Below, one piece after another: positions 7,679 through 15,853 of a stretch of 48,740 nt of DNA. Positions within the stretch are counted from its first letter, which is position 1. The number at the start of each line of letters is the position of its first letter. The position numbers and the translations under genes are program-made. The notes below the pieces were generated by a model, which did not search any database, was not told where the DNA came from, and saw only the letters and a program-made list of their open reading frames with translations. Source of the stretch: Peptococcaceae bacterium UBA5752 (GTDB lineage: Bacteria; Bacillota; Dehalobacteriia; UBA4068). Location: assembly GCA_002419055.1 (NCBI GenBank), contig DIFI01000003.1, forward strand, positions 1-48,740, given 5' to 3'.

Positions 7679-8647
7679 ATGGTAAAGATTTATGAGGCCA
7701 GTGCTAAAACGGTTGAAGAAGCGATAGAAAAAGCTTGTATGGTAGCCGGAGTTGGAATTGAAGATGCGACAATAGATGTTTTGGAATTAGGCGGACGCGG
7801 ATTTTTGGGTATCGGACAAAGGGATGCAAGAGTTCGAGTTACTGTTGAAGAAACTGAAACAACATCCGTTAAACCGGCAATATTTCGTCCGGAAACAAAA
7901 CAAAAACCTGCTGATACATCGCAAATTACTGTTGATAAAAGAGCTAGGCATAAGCAAGACACAAAACAAAGAAAAATCAATAAAGAAGCAAAAGAAGAAA
8001 GTATTACTACTAATCTTAATAATAAACCTCACAAAGAGCAGCAAGAAGCTATTATAGTTAAGCAAAAAGAAGACAATGATCAATTACCAAGGCTTAATGT
8101 TAATGAGAAAAAGCCGGGTGGAGATCGTGAGCGTTATAATGAGCTTCCGGAACAAGCGGTAATTGATGAGGCTATAGAATATACTAAGACTTTTCTTGCT
8201 GAAATCTTTGCAAAAATGAATATAAATCCTCAAATGGATTTTGAAACAAAAGAAGGCTTGTTATGGCTTAATTTCTCCGGTGAAAATCTTGGTTCTTTAA
8301 TTGGCCGTCGCGGTGAGACGCTCAATTCATTACAATACCTAACCAATCTGGTTTTAAACAGAAAATTAAGCAAACATCTGCATGTAGTGCTTGATGTTGA
8401 AGGTTATCGCAAAAGCCGTGAGGAAACGTTGGCTTCATTAGCTCGTAAAATGGCAGATAAAGCTGTGCGTTCAGGCCATCAGGTAGAGCTGGAGCCGATG
8501 AACCCTCATGAGCGGCGGATCGTTCATATTGCTTTACAAAATGATAAGCGGGTCGATACAACAAGCAAAGGTGAAGAACCTTACCGCAGGGTAGTTATTA
8601 GCAGGCGTTACCACGAAAAAAAGGCTAAAGTATCGGAACATCAATAA
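7679..8647 (+). CDS. jag: RNA-binding protein Jag/KhpB
   Basis: A cytoplasmic RNA-binding protein that pairs with KhpA and affects cell-wall synthesis and division in Gram-positive bacteria. The Jag-N domain occupies residues 1-55 (GGRGFLGIGQRDARV). A long, Lys/Glu-rich low-complexity linker (about 60-160) follows. A KH domain with LIGRRGETLNSLQYL and a C-terminal R3H domain with NPHERRIVHIAL complete the protein. At 322 residues it is longer than B. subtilis Jag because of the linker. AAGGAGG at 7662-7668 fixes the ATG, 23 nt after yidC, as usual for this pair. Confidence 0.93.
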   Translation: MVKIYEASAKTVEEAIEKACMVAGVGIEDATIDVLELGGRGFLGIGQRDARVRVTVEETETTSVKPAIFRPETKQKPADTSQITVDKRARHKQDTKQRKINKEAKEESITTNLNNKPHKEQQEAIIVKQKEDNDQLPRLNVNEKKPGGDRERYNELPEQAVIDEAIEYTKTFLAEIFAKMNINPQMDFETKEGLLWLNFSGENLGSLIGRRGETLNSLQYLTNLVLNRKLSKHLHVVLDVEGYRKSREETLASLARKMADKAVRSGHQVELEPMNPHERRIVHIALQNDKRVDTTSKGEEPYRRVVISRRYHEKKAKVSEHQ

Positions 8648-8654
8648 GTTTTGT

Positions 8655-8680
8655 CAAAGCCCCGCTACAGCGGGGCTTTG
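8655..8680 (+). terminator. GC-rich hairpin after jag
   Basis: Arms CAAAGCCCCGCT (8655-8666) and AGCGGGGCTTTG (8669-8680) form a strong stem 8 nt after the jag stop. Only three Ts follow in the right arm, so it may be a partial terminator or mRNA-processing barrier between jag and mnmE. Confidence 0.6.
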
Positions 8681-8702
8681 TTGGTCATACGGGGAGAATC
8701 AT

Positions 8703-10085
8703 ATGGAAAAATCTATTAAAGATACTATTGCTGCAATTGCCACGGCGCCCGGTCGCGGTGGCGTGGCAATCGTTCGCATTAGCGGCGATCAGGCGGCGGA
8801 TATTCTTGAACGGCTGTTTTTTCCGCAGCGGCATGGCGACTGGCAGAGCCACCATCTCTATTACGGAGAAATCAGGAACCCAAGAAATGGCGAAATACTG
8901 GATAAGTGTTTGGCGGTTTTGTTTCGTTCCCCTGCTTCGTTTACCGGCGAAGATGTGGTAGAGCTGCAGTGTCATGGCGGTGCTATGGTGCCGCGGCTGT
9001 TACTGCAAGCTGCATTAGACGCGGGCGTTCGTTTGGCGGAACCCGGAGAGTTTTCCATGCGCGCTTTTGTTAATGGGGCAATGGATTTAAGCGAAGCGGA
9101 GGCCATTTGTGATATTGTTGATTCAAAGACAGCGGCAGCAGCCTCAGTAGCTGCTGTTCAGATCGCGGGCAGCTTATCTTGCGAAATCGACAAAATAGAG
9201 ACTGAATTGCTGGATATTATGGCTGCCATCACCGTTGCCGTTGACTTTCCCGATGATGCTGATGCTCCCGAATCTGAATTGCTAATTCAACGTATTAATG
9301 CGTTAAAGCACGGGATGGTTAAGTTGATAAATACTGCTTCAAATGGCCGTATCTATCGCGAGGGTATCCGTGCAACGTTGTGCGGCGCTGTCAACGTTGG
9401 CAAATCAAGCCTGCTCAATGCTCTTCTGCAAAACGAAAGGGCGATTGTTAGCGCGGCCCCCGGTACAACCCGGGATATTATTGAAGAGTGCCTTAATATT
9501 GAAGGCGTACCGGTAATTATTAGTGATACTGCCGGTTTAAGAGATGCTTTAGACGAAGCGGAAACAATCGGTATCAGCCGTTCTCATGCAGTTGCTGCTG
9601 CCAGTCAAATATTAATGATAGTAATCGATGCTAGAATTGGTCTTGATGATCAAGCGAAAAAGCTTTTGGCAGCATCTGCAGACAAAAAGCGGTTGGTTGT
9701 TATAAATAAAGTTGATTTGAGTGATGATAAGAATATTATTAAAACGCTGCTGGATAAGGGTGTTGATGCAAGAGATATTATTTTTGCTTCAGCTGTGACA
9801 GCAGAGGGATTGCCGGAAATCTTGTCAGCGCTTAAGAATAAAGCACTTGCAGCTGATGTTGTGCCGAGTGATTGTTTTATCAGTAATATTCGTCACCAGC
9901 AAGCGTTAATTAAATCCAATGAATTTTTACATGATGCCGTGACAGCTTTGTCGGAGGGCCTGCCGGTAGATTTGGCAGCTATTGATTTGGAAAATGCCTG
10001 GCAAGAGCTGGGATCTATTAGCGGTAAAACGGCATCTGAAGAGATAATAAACACTATCTTTTCCAAGTTTTGTTTAGGTAAATAA
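8703..10085 (+). CDS. mnmE: tRNA modification GTPase MnmE
   Basis: With MnmG it installs the carboxymethylaminomethyl group on wobble uridine-34 of several tRNAs, using a folate-derived one-carbon unit. The N-terminal folate-binding domain carries IAAIATAPGRGGVAIVRISG. The inserted G domain has P-loop GAVNVGKSS (near residue 225), GTTRD, DTAGL and NKVDL. The protein ends in the conserved CLGK with its catalytic cysteine. The 460-residue length is normal. It starts 22 nt after the hairpin following jag, with GGGGAGAA as ribosome site, and mnmG follows directly. Confidence 0.97.
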   Translation: MEKSIKDTIAAIATAPGRGGVAIVRISGDQAADILERLFFPQRHGDWQSHHLYYGEIRNPRNGEILDKCLAVLFRSPASFTGEDVVELQCHGGAMVPRLLLQAALDAGVRLAEPGEFSMRAFVNGAMDLSEAEAICDIVDSKTAAAASVAAVQIAGSLSCEIDKIETELLDIMAAITVAVDFPDDADAPESELLIQRINALKHGMVKLINTASNGRIYREGIRATLCGAVNVGKSSLLNALLQNERAIVSAAPGTTRDIIEECLNIEGVPVIISDTAGLRDALDEAETIGISRSHAVAAASQILMIVIDARIGLDDQAKKLLAASADKKRLVVINKVDLSDDKNIIKTLLDKGVDARDIIFASAVTAEGLPEILSALKNKALAADVVPSDCFISNIRHQQALIKSNEFLHDAVTALSEGLPVDLAAIDLENAWQELGSISGKTASEEIINTIFSKFCLGK

Positions 10086-10105
10086 ATTAGCGGGAGAGGC
10101 AGCTC

Positions 10106-11992
10106 ATGGTCGTCAGAGAGACAATGATAAGTTCATACCAGGTGATAGTTATCGGCGGCGGACATGCAGGTTGCGAAGCTGCGTTGGCTGCAGCACGCAT
10201 GGGTGCGCAAACATTGCTTATTACCATGAGTCTGGAGGCAATAGCCATGGCACCTTGCAACCCTTCTATCGGCGGCCCAGCTAAAAGCATTTTGGTGCGG
10301 GAAATTGATGCGATGGGTGGGGCGATGGCACAGATTACCGATGCGGCGCAAATTCAAATCCGTATGCTTAATACAACAAAAGGCCCGGCCGTCCAGGCGC
10401 TGCGGGCGCAAATCGATAAAGCGCGTTATCAGGCATTGATGCGGCAACGGCTTGAACAACAGCCTAATCTTGACCTAAGACAAGGCGAAGTCAGCGAGTT
10501 GTTGCTAAAGAATGGTGCGGTTTACGGTTGTAAATGTGCCAGCGGTGTCAGTTTTGCAGCCGAAAGTATTATAATTTGCAGCGGAACATATCTTAATGGC
10601 AAAATAATCATCGGCGACTATGATTATCTATCAGGACCGGCGGGTTATCCACCGGCAACCGCTTTAGGTTTATATTTACGGCAACTGGGGTTACCTATGA
10701 TGCGTTTTAAAACTGGAACACCGGCGCGAGTAGATAAACGCAGTATTGATTTTTCCCGGCTGGAAGAGCAAAAGGGAGATCAAGGCCTCTGCTTTTCGTT
10801 TATGACGGATATCGCAACAAATTTCAGGCCCAGTATCCCCTGCTGGCTTGGTTATACCAATGCTAAAACTCATCAGATTGTTCGCGATAATCTTCATTTA
10901 GCGCCGCTTTATTCGGGACGGATCAGCGGTATCGGCCCGCGATATTGTCCTTCGATTGAAGATAAAGTTGTTCGCTTTGCCGATCGCGAGGCTCACCAGC
11001 TGTTTTTGGAACCGGAAGGCGAAAATGGCCGCGAATACTATGTACAGGGTATGAGCACCAGTTTGCCGGAGGATATACAACGCCAATTCTTACGCACGAT
11101 TGCCGGCCTGGAACAGGTCACATTGATTCGTCCGGCTTACGCAATCGAATATGATTGTCTTGATCCGACCGAGTTGAAAGCAACTCTTGAACACAAACAA
11201 ATAGCCGGCCTGTTTACCGCCGGACAGATCAACGGCACTTCCGGCTATGAGGAGGCTGCTGCACAGGGATTACTGGCCGGTATTAATGCCGCTGCTAGGT
11301 CTATGTCTATGTCGTCACTAATACTGGGACGCGACGAAGCCTATATTGGCGTATTGGCTGATGATTTGGTTACTAAAGGCGTCAATGAGCCGTATCGTTT
11401 GTTTACTTCCCGTTCCGAATATCGGCTGTTGTTACGCCAAGATAATGCCGACTTAAGATTGACCGAAAATGCGCATGCTTACGGATTAATTGATCAAGAG
11501 CGCGTAGCAAAATTTACGTCTAAGAAGGCTGCGATTGAAACAGAAATCAATCGTTTAGAACACTTTCATCCGACACAGGCGCAATTACAAGACTTGAGCT
11601 TAACTGCCAGCGGCGAAGTTACTCTGGCGACCTTGCTTAAAAGGCCGGAAATAGAATATTGTTTACTTGCCGCAGCTTTTCCGCCTCCTGAGCCATTAAG
11701 CAAACAAGCTGCCGAACAGGTGGAGATAAGTGTTAAATATGACGGTTATATTAAAAAGCAGTTACAACAAGTAGAAAGATTCCGCCATCTTGAGCAAAAG
11801 CCACTGCCGGCCGATCTTGATTACCAGTCGATTAGCGGTTTATCTAAAGAAGCACAGCAGAAACTGGCAAAACTGCAGCCACTTTCTCTTGGCCAAGCGA
11901 GCCGCATCAGCGGGGTTTCCCCTGCTGATATCAATGTTTTGCTGATTTATCTTAAAGGCCATCCTCAGCGCATTAATAAGGAGAACGCTTGA
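10106..11992 (+). CDS. mnmG: tRNA uridine-34 modification enzyme MnmG (GidA)
   Basis: The FAD-dependent partner of MnmE. The FAD-binding motif GGGHAGCEAALAAARMG is near the N-terminus. Family signatures CNPSIGGPAKSILVREIDAMGG and the segment around FKTGTPARVD are visible, and the C-terminal part carries FTSRSEYRLLLRQDNAD. At 628 residues it is full length. The ATG at 10106 has GGGAGAGG at good distance; an alternative ATG at 10124 would remove six residues and also leave a normal protein. It lies 20 nt downstream of mnmE and 3 nt upstream of rsmG, so all three are one transcript. Confidence 0.97.
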   Translation: MVVRETMISSYQVIVIGGGHAGCEAALAAARMGAQTLLITMSLEAIAMAPCNPSIGGPAKSILVREIDAMGGAMAQITDAAQIQIRMLNTTKGPAVQALRAQIDKARYQALMRQRLEQQPNLDLRQGEVSELLLKNGAVYGCKCASGVSFAAESIIICSGTYLNGKIIIGDYDYLSGPAGYPPATALGLYLRQLGLPMMRFKTGTPARVDKRSIDFSRLEEQKGDQGLCFSFMTDIATNFRPSIPCWLGYTNAKTHQIVRDNLHLAPLYSGRISGIGPRYCPSIEDKVVRFADREAHQLFLEPEGENGREYYVQGMSTSLPEDIQRQFLRTIAGLEQVTLIRPAYAIEYDCLDPTELKATLEHKQIAGLFTAGQINGTSGYEEAAAQGLLAGINAAARSMSMSSLILGRDEAYIGVLADDLVTKGVNEPYRLFTSRSEYRLLLRQDNADLRLTENAHAYGLIDQERVAKFTSKKAAIETEINRLEHFHPTQAQLQDLSLTASGEVTLATLLKRPEIEYCLLAAAFPPPEPLSKQAAEQVEISVKYDGYIKKQLQQVERFRHLEQKPLPADLDYQSISGLSKEAQQKLAKLQPLSLGQASRISGVSPADINVLLIYLKGHPQRINKENA

Positions 11993-11995
11993 ATT

Positions 11996-12709
11996 ATGAC
12001 TGTATTTTCCGATGACCTGAATAATGCTATGGCTGCGGTTAATTTAAATCTGGACCAAAACACCATAACCATGCTTGAACAACATTGGCAGTTGGTGATG
12101 GAGCGGAACGCTGTTGTTAATCTGACGGCGATTACTGATCAGGCGGCAGTGATAAGCAAGCATTATCTGGATTGTTTATTAGCTTTGCCATATTTATCTG
12201 CCAGCGGTAAGGCGCTTGATATTGGCAGTGGCGGCGGATTTCCCGGCCTTGTATTGGCGATTGCCCAGCAACGGCTTTTCTGGACGCTGGTGGAATCAGT
12301 AAACAAAAAAGCCGATTTTCTACGGCAAGCAGCATCAAAACTATCATTAAGTAATGTAACTGTTGTCGCCGCGCGCGCTGAGACGATCGGCCGCGACGGC
12401 GCTTATCGGGGCAACTTTGATCTGGTTACTGCCCGTGCCGTCGCCGAGCTTGCTTCACTGCTTGAGTATGCGCTGCCTTTATTGAAAATAGGCGGGCGTT
12501 TCATTGCTTATAAAGGGCCTGACGCAGCAATGGAGGCCGCGCATGCCGGCAATGCTCTTGATATACTTGGCGGAAAGATTGTTGATGTGATTGATTTGCA
12601 ACTACCGTTTGGTGGCGTAAGGCGTTCAATAGTAATAATCGAAAAGATTATTGCAACTCCAGACAAATATCCGCGCCGAGAAGGCATGGCGGTAAAAAGA
12701 CCGCTATAA
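11996..12709 (+). CDS. rsmG: 16S rRNA m7G527 methyltransferase RsmG (GidB)
   Basis: It methylates N7 of guanosine 527 in 16S rRNA using S-adenosylmethionine. The class I methyltransferase motif LDIGSGGGFPGLVLAI lies at residues ~65-80, preceded by the family segment NLTAITD and a KHYLDCLL segment. The C-terminal end GVRRSIVIIEK is typical. The length (237) is normal. The ribosome site AAGGAG lies inside the end of mnmG. The two parS palindromes follow immediately after its stop codon. Confidence 0.96.
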   Translation: MTVFSDDLNNAMAAVNLNLDQNTITMLEQHWQLVMERNAVVNLTAITDQAAVISKHYLDCLLALPYLSASGKALDIGSGGGFPGLVLAIAQQRLFWTLVESVNKKADFLRQAASKLSLSNVTVVAARAETIGRDGAYRGNFDLVTARAVAELASLLEYALPLLKIGGRFIAYKGPDAAMEAAHAGNALDILGGKIVDVIDLQLPFGGVRRSIVIIEKIIATPDKYPRREGMAVKRPL

Positions 12710-12710
12710 T

Positions 12711-12726
12711 TGTTTCACGTGAAACA
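12711..12726. other. parS: parS site 1
   Basis: TGTTTCACGTGAAACA is an exact match to the 16-bp consensus parS recognised by ParB/Spo0J. It starts 2 nt after the rsmG stop codon and about 100 bp before parA, the usual autologous position. Confidence 0.95.
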
Positions 12727-12742
12727 TTTATATACTATACCG

Positions 12743-12774
12743 CCGTTGTTTCACGTGAAACAACGGCTTTTTCT
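12743..12774 (+). terminator. terminator-like hairpin coinciding with parS 2
   Basis: The 24-bp perfect palindrome followed by a T-rich run has the form of an intrinsic terminator for the rpmH-rsmG direction. As a strict palindrome the loop must be taken from its centre, leaving about a 10-bp stem. The dual role is inference from shape. Confidence 0.5.
12747..12762. other. parS: parS site 2, inside a larger palindrome
   Basis: A second exact 16-bp parS lies 20 nt after the first. Here the dyad extends to 24 bp (12743-12766), since CCGT precedes and ACGG follows the core pair. It is followed by CTTTTTCTT, so the RNA form looks like an intrinsic terminator for rsmG. Confidence 0.95.
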
Positions 12775-12802
12775 TGCGTTAAGACATTTGTGATGATATG
12801 AT
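12774..12802 (+). promoter_or_regulatory. probable parAB promoter
   Basis: TTGCGT (12774-12779) and TATGAT (12797-12802) are separated by 17 nt, with the parA ATG 30 nt downstream. It sits just after the two parS sites, so ParB spreading or ParA could affect it. Confidence 0.5.
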
Positions 12803-12832
12803 AAGAAAAATAAATGGAAATGCGGTGAGTTT

Positions 12833-13627
12833 ATGGCCAAATGCGTGGCAATAGCAAATCAAAAGGGCGGCGTTGCCAAAACAACAACCTCAATCAATCT
12901 AAGCGCCTGTCTGTCGCAGCGAGGGTACAAAGTTTTGCTGGTTGATATTGATCCCCAGGGTAATGCTACCAGCGGTTTAGGAATAAACAGAGCGCAGATA
13001 GAGCACTGTATATATGATGTTTTGATTAATAATTCTCCGGCTGCCGCTGTATTATTGGCAACAAATTATGCCAACCTTGATATATTGCCGGCGACGATCC
13101 AGTTAGCCGGAGCCGAGGTTGAGCTGGTAAGTGCAATCGCTCGCGAAACCAAGCTGTCACGTGCCTTAAAGTCGCTTGCTGCAGAATATGATTTTGTGTT
13201 TTTCGATTGCCCTCCTTCGCTGGGATTATTAACGCTTAACGCCCTTTGTGCGGCCGATAGTATACTTGTACCGCTCCAATGTGAATACTACGCTTTAGAA
13301 GGATTAGGTCAATTGCTGGCTACCTATGATCTAGTGCAAAAGAACCTCAATCCGGTTTTATCGATAGAAGGCATTTTGTTAACGATGTTCGATGGGCGCA
13401 CCAACCTGGCCATACAAGTAGCTGATGAGGCACGCCGCTACTTCCCGGATAAAGTGTATAATGCAATAATTCCTCGCAGTGTTCGTCTTTCTGAGGCACC
13501 AAGCCATGGCATGCCGATTATTTATTATGATGCCAAATCGAAAGGCGCAGAGCAGTATTGGCATTTGACAGATGAATTTTTGGTGCAAAACGGTCAATTG
13601 GTGAAGAAGAAGGGAGTTATTGCTTAA
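12833..13627 (+). CDS. parA: chromosome partitioning ATPase ParA/Soj
   Basis: A DNA-binding ATPase that acts with ParB-parS in origin segregation and, in B. subtilis, modulates DnaA. The deviant Walker A motif KGGVAKTTT lies at residues 11-19 with the ParA-type first lysine. DIDPQGNATSGLG follows, and Walker B is FFDCPPSLGLLT. The 264-residue length is the short chromosomal type without an N-terminal HTH. The stop overlaps the parB start by one base (TAATG). The two parS sites lie immediately upstream. Confidence 0.96.
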   Translation: MAKCVAIANQKGGVAKTTTSINLSACLSQRGYKVLLVDIDPQGNATSGLGINRAQIEHCIYDVLINNSPAAAVLLATNYANLDILPATIQLAGAEVELVSAIARETKLSRALKSLAAEYDFVFFDCPPSLGLLTLNALCAADSILVPLQCEYYALEGLGQLLATYDLVQKNLNPVLSIEGILLTMFDGRTNLAIQVADEARRYFPDKVYNAIIPRSVRLSEAPSHGMPIIYYDAKSKGAEQYWHLTDEFLVQNGQLVKKKGVIA

Positions 13628-14493
13628 TGGCTACAAAAAAAGGTCTGGGAAAAGGATTATCGGCTTTGTTGCCGGACAAACCTATTTATATTGAAGAAAA
13701 CAAGGAAAAAGTAACATTATTGCCTTTGTCACAAGTAATAGCTAATCCTCAACAACCGCGGCGCGATTTTGATCAAGAAAAGCTTTCCGAGCTGGCTAAT
13801 TCCATAAAAGAATATGGTATTGTACAACCAATCATCGTGCAAAAGCCGTTGCAAGGCAATCAGTATATGATTGTTGCCGGCGAACGTCGCTGGCGTGCCG
13901 CGCAATTTGTCGGCCTGCAAGAAATCCCTTGTATAATCAGAGAACTAACGTCAGTTCAGGTTGAAGAGTTATCCTTGGTCGAGAATATTCAAAGACAGGA
14001 TTTGCAGCCGCTTGAAGAGGCCATGGCATTGCAGCAACTAACGGAAAGTTGCGGATATACTCAAGAAACATTAGCTGATAAACTAGGCAAGAGCAGGTCT
14101 TATGTTGCAAATAGTTTACGTTTGCTAAAGCTTTCTCCCCAATATCAACAATTGCTTGCCCAAGGCAAATTTACCGCGGGTCATGCGCGAGCAGTATTAA
14201 GCATTAAAAACGCCGCTAAACAAGCTACTTTGGTTAAGAAGATTTGCGTTGATCATTTGTCGGTCCGCCAGGCAGAAATATTGGCAAAACAACTTAGTGA
14301 ATTGCCGGTATTGACTAAAACAAACAGCAAAACAGCAGCCGATCCGGTTTTAGAGGAGATTGCCCAACGGTTGAAAGCAAAATGGGGTGTAAAAGTATCT
14401 TTACATGATAAAGGCGGCAAGGGACAACTAGTGATTGATTATTATTGTGAAGATGATTTACAGCGAATTATAGATAGTTTATTACCTGAATAA
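13627..14493 (+). CDS. parB: chromosome partitioning protein ParB/Spo0J
   Basis: A CTP-dependent DNA clamp that loads at parS. It opens with KKGLGKGLSALLPDK, the Soj-interacting N-terminus that stimulates ParA. The CTPase domain contains PQQPRRDFD and the GERRWRAA box. The central HTH segment includes ETLADKLGKSRSYVANSLRLLKL. A C-terminal dimerisation domain (about 235-288) completes the 288-residue protein. It starts inside the parA stop codon. The cognate parS sites are 0.9 kb upstream. Confidence 0.96.
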   Translation: MATKKGLGKGLSALLPDKPIYIEENKEKVTLLPLSQVIANPQQPRRDFDQEKLSELANSIKEYGIVQPIIVQKPLQGNQYMIVAGERRWRAAQFVGLQEIPCIIRELTSVQVEELSLVENIQRQDLQPLEEAMALQQLTESCGYTQETLADKLGKSRSYVANSLRLLKLSPQYQQLLAQGKFTAGHARAVLSIKNAAKQATLVKKICVDHLSVRQAEILAKQLSELPVLTKTNSKTAADPVLEEIAQRLKAKWGVKVSLHDKGGKGQLVIDYYCEDDLQRIIDSLLPE

Positions 14494-14574
14494 ACGGACA
14501 CAATATCTGTATTAGTGACATAAACTGAAGAAGAGGAAGTTGTCTTCCGAATTTTTGGAGAAAGGAATAATACC

Positions 14575-15732
14575 ATGATTTTTTTAGATAATGCAGCGGG
14601 GAGCTGGCCCAAGCCACCTCAGGTAAAACAAGCACTGGCGCTTGCCCCCGAAAAATATGGCGCTAATCCCGGCAGGGGAGCTTATCGTATGTCTTTTGAT
14701 ACTTCAAGAATGGTATTGGAATGCCGTACCGCTTTGGCGCAGTTTTTTAACATTCCGGCAATTGAGCGGCTTACTTTCAGCGCCGGAGCTACCGAAAGTC
14801 TTAATGCGGCAATCTTTGGGTTGTTGAATAAAGGGGATCATGTTATATATTCAAGTATGGAGCATAATGCTGTATGGCGTCCTCTTACCTATCTTGAATC
14901 CATTGGCACTATTACTTTAAGCAAAGTTAACGCAGATAAATATGGCTATGTTAAGCCAGAGGACTTCGCCGCTTTGATTACGCCACAAACACGACTGATT
15001 GCCTGCGTTCACGCCAGCAATGTATGCGGCAGCGTTCAACCGATAGCGCAGATTGGCGCTATTGCTGCGGCACATCGAATTCCTTTTTTAGTGGATTGTG
15101 CTCAAAGCGCCGGTCTTTTGGATATTGATGTGCAGAAAATGAATATCTCGCTGCTTGCTTTTGCCGGACATAAGTCTTTATATGGCCCGGCGGGGATTGG
15201 TGGTTTATATGTAACGGAGGAATTAAAATTACGGCCGTTGATTTTAGGAGGTACCGGTAGTCATAGTGATCAATGGCAGCAGCCGGAATTATACCCCGAT
15301 CATCTGGAATCCGGCAGTATTAATACAGTAGGAATATCAGCTCTTAAAGCTGCACTAGGTTTTGTCTGCGAAAAAAGCATTGCCGAAATATATGGCCATA
15401 CCATGGAATTATGCGATTTATTGACAGAAAAATTATCAACCATTCGCGGTGTTCAGTTGTACCTGCCACCTGATCAGCAAGCAAGGGTGCCGGTATTGTC
15501 ATTGACTGTTAATAATGTCGATAGCAGCGAAGTTGCTTTTATTCTCGATAGCGATTATCAGATAGCGGTACGTTCAGGCCTGCATTGTACGCCGTTGGCT
15601 CATAAGTCATTAGGTACTTTTGAAAGCGGTACTCTGCGTTTTTCTGTTGGTTGGTTTAATACGGTTTCTGATGTAGAAACTGCATCTAAAGCAATTGCAG
15701 CAATTGCCAAAAGAGGATATATTGCCAGTTAA
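14575..15732 (+). CDS. cysteine desulfurase family aminotransferase (class V)
   Basis: A PLP enzyme predicted to release sulfur from cysteine as an enzyme-bound persulfide. The PLP lysine is K200 in FAGHKSLYGPAG, the pyridine-nitrogen Asp lies in LVDCAQSAG, and the persulfide cysteine is C338 in RSGLHCTPLAH. This pattern fits the stand-alone NifS-like subfamily rather than the IscS of isc operons, and no scaffold gene is nearby. At 385 residues it is full length. GGAGAAAGG precedes the ATG, and a strong terminator follows. The sulfur acceptor is unknown. Confidence 0.85.
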   Translation: MIFLDNAAGSWPKPPQVKQALALAPEKYGANPGRGAYRMSFDTSRMVLECRTALAQFFNIPAIERLTFSAGATESLNAAIFGLLNKGDHVIYSSMEHNAVWRPLTYLESIGTITLSKVNADKYGYVKPEDFAALITPQTRLIACVHASNVCGSVQPIAQIGAIAAAHRIPFLVDCAQSAGLLDIDVQKMNISLLAFAGHKSLYGPAGIGGLYVTEELKLRPLILGGTGSHSDQWQQPELYPDHLESGSINTVGISALKAALGFVCEKSIAEIYGHTMELCDLLTEKLSTIRGVQLYLPPDQQARVPVLSLTVNNVDSSEVAFILDSDYQIAVRSGLHCTPLAHKSLGTFESGTLRFSVGWFNTVSDVETASKAIAAIAKRGYIAS

Positions 15733-15747
15733 TAATAAACACGTATT

Positions 15748-15774
15748 AAAACCCCGCTTAAAGCGGGGTTTTTT
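15748..15774 (+). terminator. intrinsic terminator after the cysteine desulfurase
   Basis: AAAACCCCGCT, a 3-nt loop and AGCGGGGTTTT followed by further Ts form a classic rho-independent terminator 15 nt after the stop codon. Confidence 0.92.
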
Positions 15775-15780
15775 GCATCT

Positions 15781-15809
15781 TTGGCAAGTTTTTTACATAA
15801 AGTGTAAAA
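15781..15809 (+). promoter_or_regulatory. candidate promoter/operator of the P-type ATPase
   Basis: TTGGCA (15781-15786) and TGTAAA (15803-15808) are 16 nt apart. The inverted repeat TTTTACA-N5-TGTAAAA (15791-15809) overlaps the spacer and the -10, as a repressor operator would. No regulator gene is adjacent. Confidence 0.35.
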
Positions 15810-15853
15810 GCTGCATTGGCAGTTAATACAGAAAAACGGAGCTGATATCAATC

